A stretch of DNA of 64,000 nucleotides from an uncultured Tenacibaculum sp. Its GTDB lineage: Bacteria; Bacteroidota; Bacteroidia; Flavobacteriales; Flavobacteriaceae. The stretch is from NCBI RefSeq assembly GCF_947502995.1, contig NZ_CANNBW010000004.1, positions 124,001 through 188,000 of the forward strand, written 5' to 3'. This document shows, piece by piece, positions 41,841-52,426 of this stretch. Position numbers and translations under genes: made by a program. Below the pieces are notes generated by a model. The model saw only the letters and a program-made list of their open reading frames with translations. It was not told the DNA's origin and did no database searches. Numbering within the stretch: the stretch's first letter is position 1; each line of letters starts with the position of its first letter.

Positions 41841-42698
41841 TTATAAATCTTTGGTAAAAGACCAAACTAAAATTCTTGTCATTTTATTTCCATGTTGCAT
41901 TGGAATAATTTTGTACTGTGCTTTTAATTTTAAAAGTTGTTTTTCTAGTTTGGGTAAATTTTCTTTTTTAGCTATTAAACTTGTAAAAAAACCTACTTGA
42001 TTTTTAAATAAAACACTTTGTTTAATCATTCTTTTTAAGAACAAAGCTTCACCACCGTTACACCACAATTCGTTGGCCTGGCCACCAAAATTAAGTTCAA
42101 ATTCTTTTTTATTTAAATTATTTAGTTTACGTAATGTTCCTTTTTTTGCTTCATTTTCTGAACTATGAAAAGGAGGATTACAAACTGAGAAATCGAAATA
42201 ATCGTCAGTTTTTATAATGCCATCAAAGATGTTTGCATTATTACTTTGATGAATTAAACTTACATTTTTCTTTAATTGGGGTGTAAAATCAATATTTTCT
42301 TGAGCAATTTTAATACTTTCAGCGTTAATATCAGATCCTACCATTTTCCAATTATAAACTTGGCTTCCTAAAATGCAGTAAATTGCATTTGCGCCAACAC
42401 CAATATCTAAGCCTCTAACTTCTTTTTTTTCAGGAAGAATATCAGCTATATGATGAATATAATCAACTCTACTTGGAATTGGCGGACATAAATATCCTGC
42501 GGGTAATTCCCAATTCAATATGTTATAATTCGCAATTAAAATTGCTTTATTTAAAGCTACCACAGCTTTTGGATTTCCAAAATCTATGGTAGTAGTATGA
42601 TATTCATTTTTAAAAGTAAAAGCTTTTAAATCAGGATTTGCATCAGATAATTTTTCAAAATCGTAAGCAGAATCTTTATGTAAGTTTCTTGAATGCAT
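41841..42698 (-). CDS. rlmF: 23S rRNA adenine(1618)-N6 methyltransferase
   Basis: A 285-residue protein. HSRNLHKDSAYDFEKL at the N-terminus and PKAVVALNKAIL match RlmF. GLDIGVGANAIY is the SAM-binding loop and VCNPPFHSS the NPPF catalytic motif. It methylates A1618 of 23S rRNA. Confidence 0.93.
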   Translation of the reverse strand: MHSRNLHKDSAYDFEKLSDANPDLKAFTFKNEYHTTTIDFGNPKAVVALNKAILIANYNILNWELPAGYLCPPIPSRVDYIHHIADILPEKKEVRGLDIGVGANAIYCILGSQVYNWKMVGSDINAESIKIAQENIDFTPQLKKNVSLIHQSNNANIFDGIIKTDDYFDFSVCNPPFHSSENEAKKGTLRKLNNLNKKEFELNFGGQANELWCNGGEALFLKRMIKQSVLFKNQVGFFTSLIAKKENLPKLEKQLLKLKAQYKIIPMQHGNKMTRILVWSFTKDL

Positions 42699-42765
42699 AA
42701 GATTGTAAAATTATCAAAAAAACGTTAGAGAACAATTATCAATTAACAATGAATAATATATTATT

Positions 42766-42821
42766 AACTGATAACTGATAACTGATAACTGATAACTGAT
42801 AACTGATAACTGATAACTGAT
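42766..42821. repeat. Tandem heptamer repeat
   Basis: Eight exact copies of AACTGAT in a row. The sequence matches the type of motif (ACTGATAAC) in the spacers of the tRNA array at 12.2-13.5 kb. Confidence 0.9.
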
Positions 42822-42830
42822 CATTGACCA

Positions 42831-43421
42831 CTAACAACCATCTCTACGAACCCTTAATTCACCATGCTCATGAACTATAATAAAAGGAATTTCTTCTAAA
42901 GTACAACGAGGTTCAATAACAAATTTTATTACTCCTGTTACAGTAAAATTTTCTTTAGGTGTTTTTATTTTATAATTTTTACGATAAGTAGTGTTTTCTT
43001 TTACCCAATTAACATAACCATTTACATATGGATGTGAGTCGAAAACTTCTTTAGATAATGGATTTTCAGTAATACCTTTTTCTATAGCGATATGTTTATT
43101 ATCTCTAATTTCTACTCTAAATTTTCCTTTAAAATCTCCTTTAGATTTTGGAGATACAAAAAATGCTCCTTGATTCAATTTTATGTCTATTTCAAAACTA
43201 TGTTTATTCTTATCAATTTGAAAAGTTTTCATAGTTAATTCATACGGATTGATATTTTTTGAAACATCGTAAACAAAACTATTATTGTAATAGGGACTTG
43301 TGCAATTATCTGTTTTTACGTTTTTAGCTACTGATTTTTCTCCTTTCATTTCTGCATTATTTTCTTTTTTACATGAAATTGTAAAAAGTAAAGTAAAACC
43401 TAAGATTATATATTTAATCAT
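42831..43421 (-). CDS. Lipoprotein of unknown function
   Basis: A 196-residue lipoprotein (LGFTLLFTISCKKE). It is predominantly beta-strand with three or four Cys (DNCTSPYY, EPRCTLEEIPF, RRDGC). No family recognised. It faces away from the winged-helix gene across 150 bases. Confidence 0.65.
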   Translation of the reverse strand: MIKYIILGFTLLFTISCKKENNAEMKGEKSVAKNVKTDNCTSPYYNNSFVYDVSKNINPYELTMKTFQIDKNKHSFEIDIKLNQGAFFVSPKSKGDFKGKFRVEIRDNKHIAIEKGITENPLSKEVFDSHPYVNGYVNWVKENTTYRKNYKIKTPKENFTVTGVIKFVIEPRCTLEEIPFIIVHEHGELRVRRDGC

Positions 43422-43517
43422 TTTTTTATTGATTTAATAATTAGTAATTTATGAAAAAATATCGCGAAATTTTATTTCATTTTTGATATCTCAAAGTTAG
43501 AATATGCTTTTCCAAAA

Positions 43518-43550
43518 AGTGTCAAAAGAGTGTAAAAGAAGTGTCAAAAG
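43518..43550. promoter_or_regulatory. Three direct repeats with an 11-base period
   Basis: AGTGTCAAAAG, AGTGTAAAAG and AGTGTCAAAAG start at 43518, 43529 and 43540, one helical turn apart. This is the usual layout of sites for OmpR/PhoB-type winged helices, and the next gene encodes such a domain. Autoregulation is inferred. Confidence 0.6.
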
Positions 43551-43572
43551 CTATAAATTATGGTAAAATTAT

Positions 43573-44457
43573 ATGTTATTTGTTGCAATGATTTGTAAAA
43601 AACTTTTTTCAAGATTAATACAGACAATTGTCTTACTATTTTTAATTTCTTGTAATTCTTCTTCAGAATCTTATTTTTCAGAAATAGTAAAAGTTTCATT
43701 AAGACAAGTTGGTCACGAAATACTTACTGCAAATAAGGATTTAACATCTCCTGTTTTACCAGTGAAAAAAATTGATGACAAAACTTATGAATTATCATTT
43801 CCCAATACTATAGAAATCGAACCTGGAAAATTGGTAAATCTTATTGAAACGAATTTTAAAAAGGCAAAATTACCAGAAGCTTATATTGTACAAGTATTTC
43901 AGTGTATTGATAATGAAGTTGCTTATAGTTATTTAATGCAACAAGAAATACAAGAAGGTATTATTCCTTGTGCTAATAGAATTTTAGCTAAAAGTTGTTA
44001 TACAATTAGAATAAACTTCACAGGAGACTTAATAACAAGTTCAACTAATTATAAGAATAATTATTTCATAGTAGTTTTATTAATTGTAGTAATTATTATT
44101 TTCTTATTACTATTTAAAAAGAAACAGCAAAGAAATAAAAATACAGTAGTTGAACAAGAAGTGAAACTAATTATAGGTAATTATTCTTTTTTGCCAGATA
44201 GGAATATTCTTATTAGAAATTCTAATGAAATGAACTTATCTAAAAAAGAATGTGATTTATTATTGATTCTTGTAGAAAATTTAAATCAAACTGTAAAACG
44301 TGAGGAACTTACAAAGAAAGTTTGGGAAGATAATGGAGTAGTGGTTAGTAGAAGTTTAGATACTTACATTTCTAAATTGCGTAAGAAATTAGCTGAAGAT
44401 GAAACTATAAAAATTACCAATGTTCATGGAGTTGGATATAAACTAATTGTAAAATAA
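43573..44457 (+). CDS. Membrane-anchored winged-helix regulator
   Basis: A 294-residue protein. There is a signal-like N-terminus (LIQTIVLLFLISCNSSS), a periplasmic region of about 130 residues, a transmembrane segment (YFIVVLLIVVIIIFLLLF, about 160-178) and a C-terminal OmpR/PhoB-type winged helix (MNLSKKECDLLLILVEN to NVHGVGYKLIVK). It is a one-component sensor-regulator of inverted layout compared with ToxR. It may sense an envelope signal and control the neighbouring TonB receptor, among others. Confidence 0.85.
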   Translation: MLFVAMICKKLFSRLIQTIVLLFLISCNSSSESYFSEIVKVSLRQVGHEILTANKDLTSPVLPVKKIDDKTYELSFPNTIEIEPGKLVNLIETNFKKAKLPEAYIVQVFQCIDNEVAYSYLMQQEIQEGIIPCANRILAKSCYTIRINFTGDLITSSTNYKNNYFIVVLLIVVIIIFLLLFKKKQQRNKNTVVEQEVKLIIGNYSFLPDRNILIRNSNEMNLSKKECDLLLILVENLNQTVKREELTKKVWEDNGVVVSRSLDTYISKLRKKLAEDETIKITNVHGVGYKLIVK

Positions 44458-44460
44458 AAA

Positions 44461-44490
44461 AGACTCAATATTGTAATCGAGTCTCTTTTA
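44461..44490. terminator. Terminator between convergent genes
   Basis: GACTC/GAGTC around a 12-base loop with T-rich 3' side; A-run on the left supports use from both strands. Confidence 0.6.
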
Positions 44491-44516
44491 AATGATTTTG
44501 AAATTAGATTAAATCC

Positions 44517-46724
44517 CTAAAACCTAACTGAAATAGTTCCTGTTAAGAAAAAAGGAGTTCCAGGTGTAAAATGGATTTCTTCAACAGAATTTACTTCATT
44601 TTGCAAACGAGATTCTGTTGCAAATTGAGTTTCATTCCATTCTGTATCAAAAAGGTTTTTCACTTGTACACCAAATGTGATGTTTTTATACTCATAACCA
44701 ACATTTAAATCTGTTACGGTGTAACCTTCTGCAACAATAGAATTATCTTCATTTGCTGGTCTGTCTTTAATATGTCTTAGTTGCGCGCTTCCAAAAAATC
44801 CTGATTTACTTTTATAACTTAGTCCACTTGTCAATGTAAAATCTGGAGCTAAAGGAATAAAATCTTGTCCTTCTAATTCTTCAGAAGCTCTTGCGTGTGT
44901 ATAATTTGCATCAAAATTGAAATAAAGTTGATCAATTGGTTCATATCTTAAACTAAAATCAATTCCCTGACGATTCGTTTTTCCGCTAGGTTCTACAATT
45001 CCTGCATCTCCAACATACACAAACTCTTGTTCTAAGAATAAATACCAATATGCTGTGTTAATTAAAACTTTAGGAATAGGTTTCCAGATAATTCCAGCAT
45101 CAAATCCATAAGAAGCAGGTAAAATCGTATTTCCATTTTGAGCAACAACTACTCGAGTATCGTTTGAATGAAAACCTTTACCTGTTTTTAAATAGAGCTG
45201 AGTATTATCATTATGATTATAGAAAATGTTTAATTTCGGACTCACAATACTAGCTGTTTCAGACTGTGTTTCGTAATTCGTTTGTAAATTGTCATTATAC
45301 TGGAAATTGAAATAATCTAAGCGTAAAGCTGGATTTATAGTAAACTTTCCGAAGTTAAAATTAGCACTAACATAACTTCCAAGGTTTGTTTCATTGATAT
45401 CACCAAACTGAATTCGATTTAAAGTTTGCCTACGATTTACTGTATTTGCTAATTCATTACCAAAACTTCTGTCATTTCGCAAGCTAATTCCAGCAGAAAA
45501 ACTTCCATCAAGTGAAGTGAAATTTTGTTTGTAATCACTTGTTGCACCGAAAATTCTTCGAGTTTCTTTTTGTTTGATTTGATCACCGTTAACAGGATCA
45601 TCTAAGAAAAAAGTGAAATTAGAAAACAATTCGAAATCATAACGATTATAAAAAACTTTGTTTTTAATAGAAGCATTTTCAGAAATTATCTTGTCGTAAG
45701 TAAGTAAAGCGTTAGTTCTGCTTGTAGAACCTCCTTCAGTATCGTCAATAGCACCAAAACGAGTTATTAATCCACTACCTACAGCACGTTGAGGAATTTG
45801 TCCAGAAGCATCCCATTTACTTGTAAAATGAGAAATAGTTAATCCAACTTTGTCATTGTCAGTTACATTTAAACTGTATTTTCCAAAAATATTTAATCTA
45901 TTGAAATTTTGAGAACTCTCAAAATATCCATCTGTCAAAATATATTCTGAAGCAATATAAGCACTCTGTTTGTTGTTATTCACAATATTAAACATTCCTA
46001 ATAAACGTTTTGTGTTAAACTGACCCACATCTAGTTTTAATAAATTACTGCTTAATCTTTCTTTAGTTTTAAAGTTTACATATCCTGCTGTATTAAAGTT
46101 TCCCTTATCTGCATAATACGCACCTTTACCGAAATCTATTTTATCAACGGTTTCTGGAATAACAAAGTGTAAGTCTGCATATCCTTGTCCGTGTGCATGA
46201 GAAACCATATTTACAGGAAGACCATCTGCTGTTATTGTAATATCAGTTCCATGATCGATGTCAAATCCACGAAGAAAAATTTGTTCTGCTTTTCCTCCAC
46301 CGGCATGTTGGCCAATGAATAAACCAGGAACTTTTTGTAGAATCTCCTGTGATGAATTTACTGGCGAAACTTGTATGTCTACATCTGCAATTACATTTAA
46401 AGCATTTAATTTTTTAGCAATGGTAATTTCTTCAAGTGATACTAAGTTTTCTTCTAAAGTTATTGTAATTAGCTTTAAATCATTTACAACGACTTGTTTC
46501 TTTTTGTAGTTGATATGACTTATAATTAATGTATCTCCAACTTTTACATGGTGTAAAATAAAAGCACCTCTATCATTACTATGCGTATGATGTTTATCAC
46601 TTGAATTGTAAATATGAGCTTCTACTATAGGAATATCATTTTGCGATACTATTTTTCCTTTTAGAGTTTGCGCTGAAAAGTGTTGTATAAAAAGCAAACT
46701 ACAAATTGTAAATAGATACTTCAT
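44517..46724 (-). CDS. TonB-dependent outer membrane receptor
   Basis: A 735-residue receptor: signal peptide, carboxypeptidase-regulatory-like domain (LKGKIVSQNDIPIVEAHI), plug with SSQEILQKVPGLFIGQHAG and FLRGFDIDHGTDI, then a 22-strand-type barrel ending in FFLTGTISVRF. His-rich stretches in the plug (SDKHHTHSND; MVSHAHGQGY) suggest a metal or metal-chelate substrate, which is only a guess. Confidence 0.9.
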   Translation of the reverse strand: MKYLFTICSLLFIQHFSAQTLKGKIVSQNDIPIVEAHIYNSSDKHHTHSNDRGAFILHHVKVGDTLIISHINYKKKQVVVNDLKLITITLEENLVSLEEITIAKKLNALNVIADVDIQVSPVNSSQEILQKVPGLFIGQHAGGGKAEQIFLRGFDIDHGTDITITADGLPVNMVSHAHGQGYADLHFVIPETVDKIDFGKGAYYADKGNFNTAGYVNFKTKERLSSNLLKLDVGQFNTKRLLGMFNIVNNNKQSAYIASEYILTDGYFESSQNFNRLNIFGKYSLNVTDNDKVGLTISHFTSKWDASGQIPQRAVGSGLITRFGAIDDTEGGSTSRTNALLTYDKIISENASIKNKVFYNRYDFELFSNFTFFLDDPVNGDQIKQKETRRIFGATSDYKQNFTSLDGSFSAGISLRNDRSFGNELANTVNRRQTLNRIQFGDINETNLGSYVSANFNFGKFTINPALRLDYFNFQYNDNLQTNYETQSETASIVSPKLNIFYNHNDNTQLYLKTGKGFHSNDTRVVVAQNGNTILPASYGFDAGIIWKPIPKVLINTAYWYLFLEQEFVYVGDAGIVEPSGKTNRQGIDFSLRYEPIDQLYFNFDANYTHARASEELEGQDFIPLAPDFTLTSGLSYKSKSGFFGSAQLRHIKDRPANEDNSIVAEGYTVTDLNVGYEYKNITFGVQVKNLFDTEWNETQFATESRLQNEVNSVEEIHFTPGTPFFLTGTISVRF

Positions 46725-46925
46725 TTGGTTAATTTATTGGCTGGTTTTTTCTGTTTTTGTAGGAAACAAAACTAAAGATATAAACCCATCTTTAGAAGAT
46801 TATAAAGCGAATTAACAGTTTAAATTTTTTACAATAGAATTGTTAATTTTCGCTAAAATTTGAGATGATTCCTGATAAAAGTTTTAATTTTCATCATGAA
46901 TATCAATTTGAAAATAAAACAATAA

Positions 46926-47300
46926 ATGAAACACATACTAACAATACTTGTAATGACAATTTTTACACTTTCATGCACGTCTAAAAAAGATTCAAATGTA
47001 ATCGTGTTAAACGTTTCGGAATTCAAGAAAGAAATACTCAATCAAGATATTCAATTAATAGATGTTAGAACTTCCAAAGAATTTAATCAAGGTCATATTT
47101 CAAATGCAAAATCGATAGATTATTTCTCATCATCATTTAAAACTGAACTGAATCAATTAAATAAAGAGAAACCCGTTTACTTATATTGTAGAAGCGGAAA
47201 AAGAAGTGGAAAAGCTTCTAAAATATGCAGTGAATTAGGATTTAAAAAAATTTATGATTTAAACGGAGGTTATTTAGCTTGGTCAAAAGAAAATAAATAA
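46926..47300 (+). CDS. Rhodanese-like lipoprotein
   Basis: A 124-residue lipoprotein (TIFTLSCTSKK) with one rhodanese domain: LIDVRTSKEFNQGHI and the active loop YLYCRSGKRSGKAS with the catalytic Cys. It would handle sulfane sulfur in the periplasm. Confidence 0.88.
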   Translation: MKHILTILVMTIFTLSCTSKKDSNVIVLNVSEFKKEILNQDIQLIDVRTSKEFNQGHISNAKSIDYFSSSFKTELNQLNKEKPVYLYCRSGKRSGKASKICSELGFKKIYDLNGGYLAWSKENK

Positions 47301-47361
47301 ACCTTCATATTAATGTCACAAGAATTATTTTTTGTTTAATATTTTATTAAATTTGTTAAAC

Positions 47362-48390
47362 ATGAAAATAGTTCGTTTCACCAAAAAAGGCATTTATTGT
47401 ATCCCTGGAAAGTTTTATATCGATCCTTGGTATCCTGTAGATTATGCAGTAATATCACACGGACATGCTGATCATGCGCGTTGGGGAATGAAGCATTATC
47501 TCTGTCATACACACACTAAAAATATTTTAAAACACCGCATTAGTCCAGATATTTCTGTAGAAACACTCAATTATAATGAATCTAAAACGATAAACGGAGT
47601 TAAAGTTAGTTTTCATCCAGCAGGACATATTGTCGGATCTTCTCAAGTTAGATTAGAATACAAAGGAAAAGTTGTAGTTTTTTCTGGAGATTATAAGATA
47701 AAAGAAGATAATTTAACTATTCCTTTTGAACCGATTACGTGTCACGAATTTATAACAGAAAGTACTTTCGGATTGCCAATTTATAAATGGCAAACAGAAG
47801 CTGCGATTCAATCGCAAATCCATAATTGGGTGGCAAAAAACAAAGCCAATAATCGAACAAGTGTGTTTTTTGGGTATTCGCTAGGAAAATCACAACGTAT
47901 TATGAAACTTTTAGAAGGGTTAGACGAAATCTATGTTCATAATGCGATTCATCACATAAATACAGCAATTACAGCTTCAGGAGTTAAAATTCCAGAAACC
48001 ATTCGTTTAGATGGAAATTTTAAAAAAGCAGATATTCAGAATAAAATTATCATTATGCCGCCAGCTTTGCTTGGAAGTAAAATGCTAAAAAGAGTACCAA
48101 ATGCAGCCACAGCAATTTGCTCTGGTTGGATGCAAATTAGAGGAAACAGACGTTGGAGAGGTGTAGATGCGGGTTTTGTAGTAAGTGATCATGCCGATTG
48201 GGATGGATTATTAAAAGCTGTAAAAGCAACAAACGCAGAGAAAGTTTATGTAACTCACGGATCTCAGGCTATTTTTTCTCGTTACTTAAATGAAATCGGA
48301 ATCGAATCTGAAGAAGTTATTACCGAATATGGTAATGATCAAATAGAATCAGAAGAAAAGCAAATTGTAACCCAAGAAACAACTTCATGA
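47362..48390 (+). CDS. Ligase-associated MBL-fold DNA exonuclease
   Basis: About 342 residues from ATG 47362 (MKIVRFTKKGIYCIPG); an upstream TTG would add ten residues. The metallo-beta-lactamase motif is SHGHADHARWG, with HPAGHIVGSSQV and VVFSGDYK further on. It is the first gene of the four-gene DNA-ligase-associated operon, with later genes overlapping by four bases each. Confidence 0.88.
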   Translation: MKIVRFTKKGIYCIPGKFYIDPWYPVDYAVISHGHADHARWGMKHYLCHTHTKNILKHRISPDISVETLNYNESKTINGVKVSFHPAGHIVGSSQVRLEYKGKVVVFSGDYKIKEDNLTIPFEPITCHEFITESTFGLPIYKWQTEAAIQSQIHNWVAKNKANNRTSVFFGYSLGKSQRIMKLLEGLDEIYVHNAIHHINTAITASGVKIPETIRLDGNFKKADIQNKIIIMPPALLGSKMLKRVPNAATAICSGWMQIRGNRRWRGVDAGFVVSDHADWDGLLKAVKATNAEKVYVTHGSQAIFSRYLNEIGIESEEVITEYGNDQIESEEKQIVTQETTS

Positions 48391-49973
48391 AACAGTTTGC
48401 TGAACTTATAAACGCTATAGAAATCACGAATAAAACCAATGCAAAAATTGATGCACTAGTCGATTTTTTTGCAACAGCACCAGACAAAGATAAACTTTGG
48501 ATGATTGCTTTATTTACTGGAAAAAGACCTTCAAGACCAGTAAAATCTTCGTTAATGAAATTATGGTGTGCAGAGATTTCTGAACTTCCAGAATGGTTGT
48601 TTTTAGAAAGCTACAGTACAGTAGGTGATTTAGGAGAAACTTTAGCGTTATTATTACCTGAACCAGAAACAACAATTGAAAAGTCGTTACATGAATGGAT
48701 GTTAGAATTAATTGCTTTAAAACCTAAAAATGAAGAAGAAAAAAAAGAATATGTGATCAATGCTTGGAACGGATTACAAATGCAAGAACGATTGATTTTT
48801 AATAAATTAATTGGTGGAAGTTTTCGAATTGGTGTTTCTAAAAAAACATTAGTCAATGCTTTAGCAAAGTTGACGAATATTGATGTAAATAAATTGATGC
48901 ACAGCATTATTGGTAACTGGGATATCAATACAATTTCCTTTGATGAATTGTTATCAGGAACTCATATAAACTACGATAATTCTAAACCGTATCCGTTTGC
49001 ATTAGCATATAGTTTAGAGAAAGAACTTGAAGAATTAGGCGATATAAACGATTGGCAAATAGAACATAAATGGGATGGAATTCGTGGGCAAATTGTAAAA
49101 CGAAATAACGAACTGTTTATTTGGAGTAGAGGAGAAGAACTAGTTACAAACCAGTTTCCTGAACTTGTAGAAGCATTTTCTACCTGGAAAGAAGATTTTG
49201 TTTTAGACGGAGAAATTTTGGCTATTAAAGATAGCAGTGTCTTATTATTTAATGATTTACAAAAGCGATTGAACCGTAAGAATGTCACTAAGAAACTATT
49301 AGAAGAAATTCCTATCGGATTTTATGCTTACGATTTGTTAGAATATCAAAATGAAGATGTCAGATCAGAAAATCTCGGTGAAAGAAGAAAGAAATTAGAA
49401 AGCATATTTCTAAACAATACGACCAATACCATTAAATTATCAAATGCAATTAAAGTAGATTCCTGGGATGAATTAGATGAAATTAGAAACGATTCTCGAA
49501 AAATAAATGCTGAAGGATTAATGCTAAAATCTAAAAATGCAGAGTATCATATTGGTCGAAAAAAAGGAACTTGGTGGAAATGGAAAATAGATCCATTGAC
49601 GATTGATGTAGTTATGATTTATGCGCAAAAGGGTAGTGGTCGTAGAAGTTCAAAATACACAGATTATACATTTGCAGTTAAAAAAGACGATAGTTTAGTC
49701 ACGATTGCTAAAGCTTACTCCGGACTTACAGATGCTGAAATAACTGAAGTTAGCCGTTGGGTAACTAAAAATGCTACAGAGAAATTCGGACCAGTTCGTA
49801 CAGTGAAACCAGAATTGGTTTTTGAAATTGCTTTTGAAGGAATTGCTTTAAGTAATCGTCATAAATCTGGTGTTGCACTTCGTTTTCCTCGAATTAAGCG
49901 TTGGCGAAAAGATAAAACAGTAGCAGATATCGACACTATAGAATCTGTAAAAGACTTAATTTTTAATCAATGA
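48387..49973 (+). CDS. ATP-dependent DNA ligase
   Basis: A 528-residue ligase. An N-terminal helical DNA-binding domain precedes the nucleotidyltransferase domain with the lysine motif EHKWDGIRGQ (about 226-235; adenylated Lys in KWDG). Motif III-like SRGEE, DGEILA, GLMLKSK and the WWKWK motif V follow, then the OB domain. It acts with its operon partners in DNA repair. Confidence 0.93.
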   Translation: MKQFAELINAIEITNKTNAKIDALVDFFATAPDKDKLWMIALFTGKRPSRPVKSSLMKLWCAEISELPEWLFLESYSTVGDLGETLALLLPEPETTIEKSLHEWMLELIALKPKNEEEKKEYVINAWNGLQMQERLIFNKLIGGSFRIGVSKKTLVNALAKLTNIDVNKLMHSIIGNWDINTISFDELLSGTHINYDNSKPYPFALAYSLEKELEELGDINDWQIEHKWDGIRGQIVKRNNELFIWSRGEELVTNQFPELVEAFSTWKEDFVLDGEILAIKDSSVLLFNDLQKRLNRKNVTKKLLEEIPIGFYAYDLLEYQNEDVRSENLGERRKKLESIFLNNTTNTIKLSNAIKVDSWDELDEIRNDSRKINAEGLMLKSKNAEYHIGRKKGTWWKWKIDPLTIDVVMIYAQKGSGRRSSKYTDYTFAVKKDDSLVTIAKAYSGLTDAEITEVSRWVTKNATEKFGPVRTVKPELVFEIAFEGIALSNRHKSGVALRFPRIKRWRKDKTVADIDTIESVKDLIFNQ

Positions 49974-52426
49974 GTATAGAAACAACTGAAGGATATAAAA
50001 TCATTGAAGATTGGTTGTCTTCTAAAAACTTTTCACCTTTTGATTTTCAATTGAAAGCTTGGAAAAAATACGCTCAAAATTATAATGGATTAGTCGTTGC
50101 ACCTACTGGTTTTGGTAAAACCTATTCCTTGTTTTTAGCTGTTTTAATAGATTATTTAAACCATCCTGATCAATATAAAAAAGGCTGTAAATTATTATGG
50201 ATAAGTCCTCTGAGATCTTTAGCTAAAGATTTGCAAAAAGCAATGCAAATAGTAATCGATGAAATCGGTTTAGATTGGGTTGCAGCTGTTAGAAATGGTG
50301 ATACTCCACAAAATATTCGTAGACAACAAGAACGAAAAATGCCAGATGTGCTGTTAACCACTCCAGAAACGATGCACTTGTTGTTTACACAAAAGAAAAA
50401 TTCAAGATGGTTTAAGAATATTCGTTGTGTAGTTATTGATGAATGGCATGAACTTTTAGCTACAAAACGTGGAGTTTTAACAGAGTTAGCTATTGCTAGA
50501 ATTCGATCATTAACCAAAAACTTACGAGTTTGGGGAATTTCAGCAACTATAGGAAACTTAGAAGAAGCAAAAACAGTTTTGTTACCAAACCCAGAATTTA
50601 AAACGACAATCATCACTTCTAAAGAAAAAAAGAAACTTAAAATTGTTTCGTTACTACCAGATGAAGTGGAATTATTGCCTTGGGCTGGTCATTTAGGCGG
50701 ACAATTGGTGAAAAAAGTATTGCCTATTATTTATGAAAATACAACAACGTTAATTTTTACAAATACTAGAAGTCAATCAGAGCTTTGGTACCAATTGTTA
50801 TTAGATACTGATCCAGATTTAGCCGGACAAATTGCAATTCATCATGGTTCTATCGATAAAAAACTACGAAATTGGATTGAAGATGCTATTAATGATGGAT
50901 TATTAAAAGCCGTAGTTTGTACTTCTTCTTTAGATTTAGGTGTCGATTTTAAACCTGTAGATTGTGTAGTGCAAATAGGTTCTGCTAAAGGAGTTGCACG
51001 TTTTATGCAACGAGCGGGTAGAAGTGGACATTCACCAAACGAAGTATCAAAAGTATATTGTTTACCAACGCATACTTTACAATTGATTGAAGTTTCTGCC
51101 TTAAAAGAAGCGGTAAAGCAAAAAGATGTTGAAGCTAGAATTCCTGTAGTTTTATCATATGATGTTTTAGTTCAATTTTTGGTGTCTTTAGCTGTTGGAG
51201 AAGGTTTTCAATGGAAAGAAACTTTTGAATTAATTCAACAAACACATGCTTTTGCTGAACTTACAGAAGAAGATTTTAGTTGGGCAATGCAGTTTATCAC
51301 TCAAGGTGGAAATACATTAAAGACTTACGAGGAATTTCATAAAGTGGTTTTTGAAGAAGAAACCAATTTATATAAAGTTACCAGTAGAAGAATTAGCATG
51401 TTACATCGTATGAACGTTGGCGCTATTGTAAGTGATGCTATGTTGAAAGTTCGTTTTATGAAAGGCGGATTTATTGGTATGATTGAAGAGTTCTTTATTT
51501 CTAAATTAAAAAACGGAACTCCGTTTGTATTAGCAGGCCGAGTTTTAGAAATCGTTCATATTAAAGACATGACCGTTTTTGTAAAGAAAAGCAATTCTAA
51601 GAAAGCGATTACACCAAGCTGGAAAGGAGGGAGACTACCATTAACTTCATACCTGAGTCATTATTTACGATTAAAACTTAACGATGCTTTACATCCTGGA
51701 ATTCGAGAGAAAGAATTAAAGTTTTTAAATCCATTGTTAACAACTCAAAATAGTAACTCTCATATACCAAAATCGGATGAGTTTTTGGTAGAAAAAATAA
51801 AAACAAAAGAAGGTTATCATTTGTTTTTCTATCCTTTTGAAGGTCGTTTGGTACACGAAATTATGGCATCGCTAATTGCTTATAGAATTAGTAAATTGAA
51901 GCCAATTACATTTACAATTGCGATGAATGATTATGGTTTTGATTTGTTGAGTGATCAAGAAATTCCTGTTTTTGAAGAAAATTTAGATCGTATATTGTCC
52001 AAAGAAAATCTCATGGAAGATGCCATAGCAAGTGTAAATGCTTCTGAAATGGCTAGTAGAAAGTTTCGTGATATTGCTGTAATCGCTGGTTTGGTTGTAC
52101 AATCGCAACCCGGAGCAAGAAAAACAAATAAGAGTTTACAATCGTCATCTGGCCTAATTTTTAGAGTTTTAGAAGATCATGAGCCAAATAATTTATTATT
52201 AAGACAAGCCTACACAGAAGTGTTTAATGAGCAATTAGAACAAGCACGATTATTTGAAGCTTTTGATCGTATTTCGAAGAGTAAAATCATTTTAAAAGAG
52301 GCCAGAGGTTATACTCCTTTGAGTTTCCCTATAAAAGTTGATAGTTTACGAGATACTATGAGTAATGAAAAACTAGCAGATCGTATTTTACGATTACAAA
52401 AACAACATTATAAACTGATTCAGTGA
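49970..52426 (+). CDS. Ligase-associated Lhr-type DEXH-box helicase
   Basis: An 818-residue SF2 helicase. Walker A is APTGFGKT (about 42-49), Walker B VIDEWHELL, motif III SATIG, motif VI QRAGRSGHSP, followed by the Lhr-type winged-helix and beta-barrel C-terminal domain. It is part of the known ligase-associated repair gene set and overlaps its neighbours by four bases on each side. Confidence 0.93.
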   Translation: MSIETTEGYKIIEDWLSSKNFSPFDFQLKAWKKYAQNYNGLVVAPTGFGKTYSLFLAVLIDYLNHPDQYKKGCKLLWISPLRSLAKDLQKAMQIVIDEIGLDWVAAVRNGDTPQNIRRQQERKMPDVLLTTPETMHLLFTQKKNSRWFKNIRCVVIDEWHELLATKRGVLTELAIARIRSLTKNLRVWGISATIGNLEEAKTVLLPNPEFKTTIITSKEKKKLKIVSLLPDEVELLPWAGHLGGQLVKKVLPIIYENTTTLIFTNTRSQSELWYQLLLDTDPDLAGQIAIHHGSIDKKLRNWIEDAINDGLLKAVVCTSSLDLGVDFKPVDCVVQIGSAKGVARFMQRAGRSGHSPNEVSKVYCLPTHTLQLIEVSALKEAVKQKDVEARIPVVLSYDVLVQFLVSLAVGEGFQWKETFELIQQTHAFAELTEEDFSWAMQFITQGGNTLKTYEEFHKVVFEEETNLYKVTSRRISMLHRMNVGAIVSDAMLKVRFMKGGFIGMIEEFFISKLKNGTPFVLAGRVLEIVHIKDMTVFVKKSNSKKAITPSWKGGRLPLTSYLSHYLRLKLNDALHPGIREKELKFLNPLLTTQNSNSHIPKSDEFLVEKIKTKEGYHLFFYPFEGRLVHEIMASLIAYRISKLKPITFTIAMNDYGFDLLSDQEIPVFEENLDRILSKENLMEDAIASVNASEMASRKFRDIAVIAGLVVQSQPGARKTNKSLQSSSGLIFRVLEDHEPNNLLLRQAYTEVFNEQLEQARLFEAFDRISKSKIILKEARGYTPLSFPIKVDSLRDTMSNEKLADRILRLQKQHYKLIQ

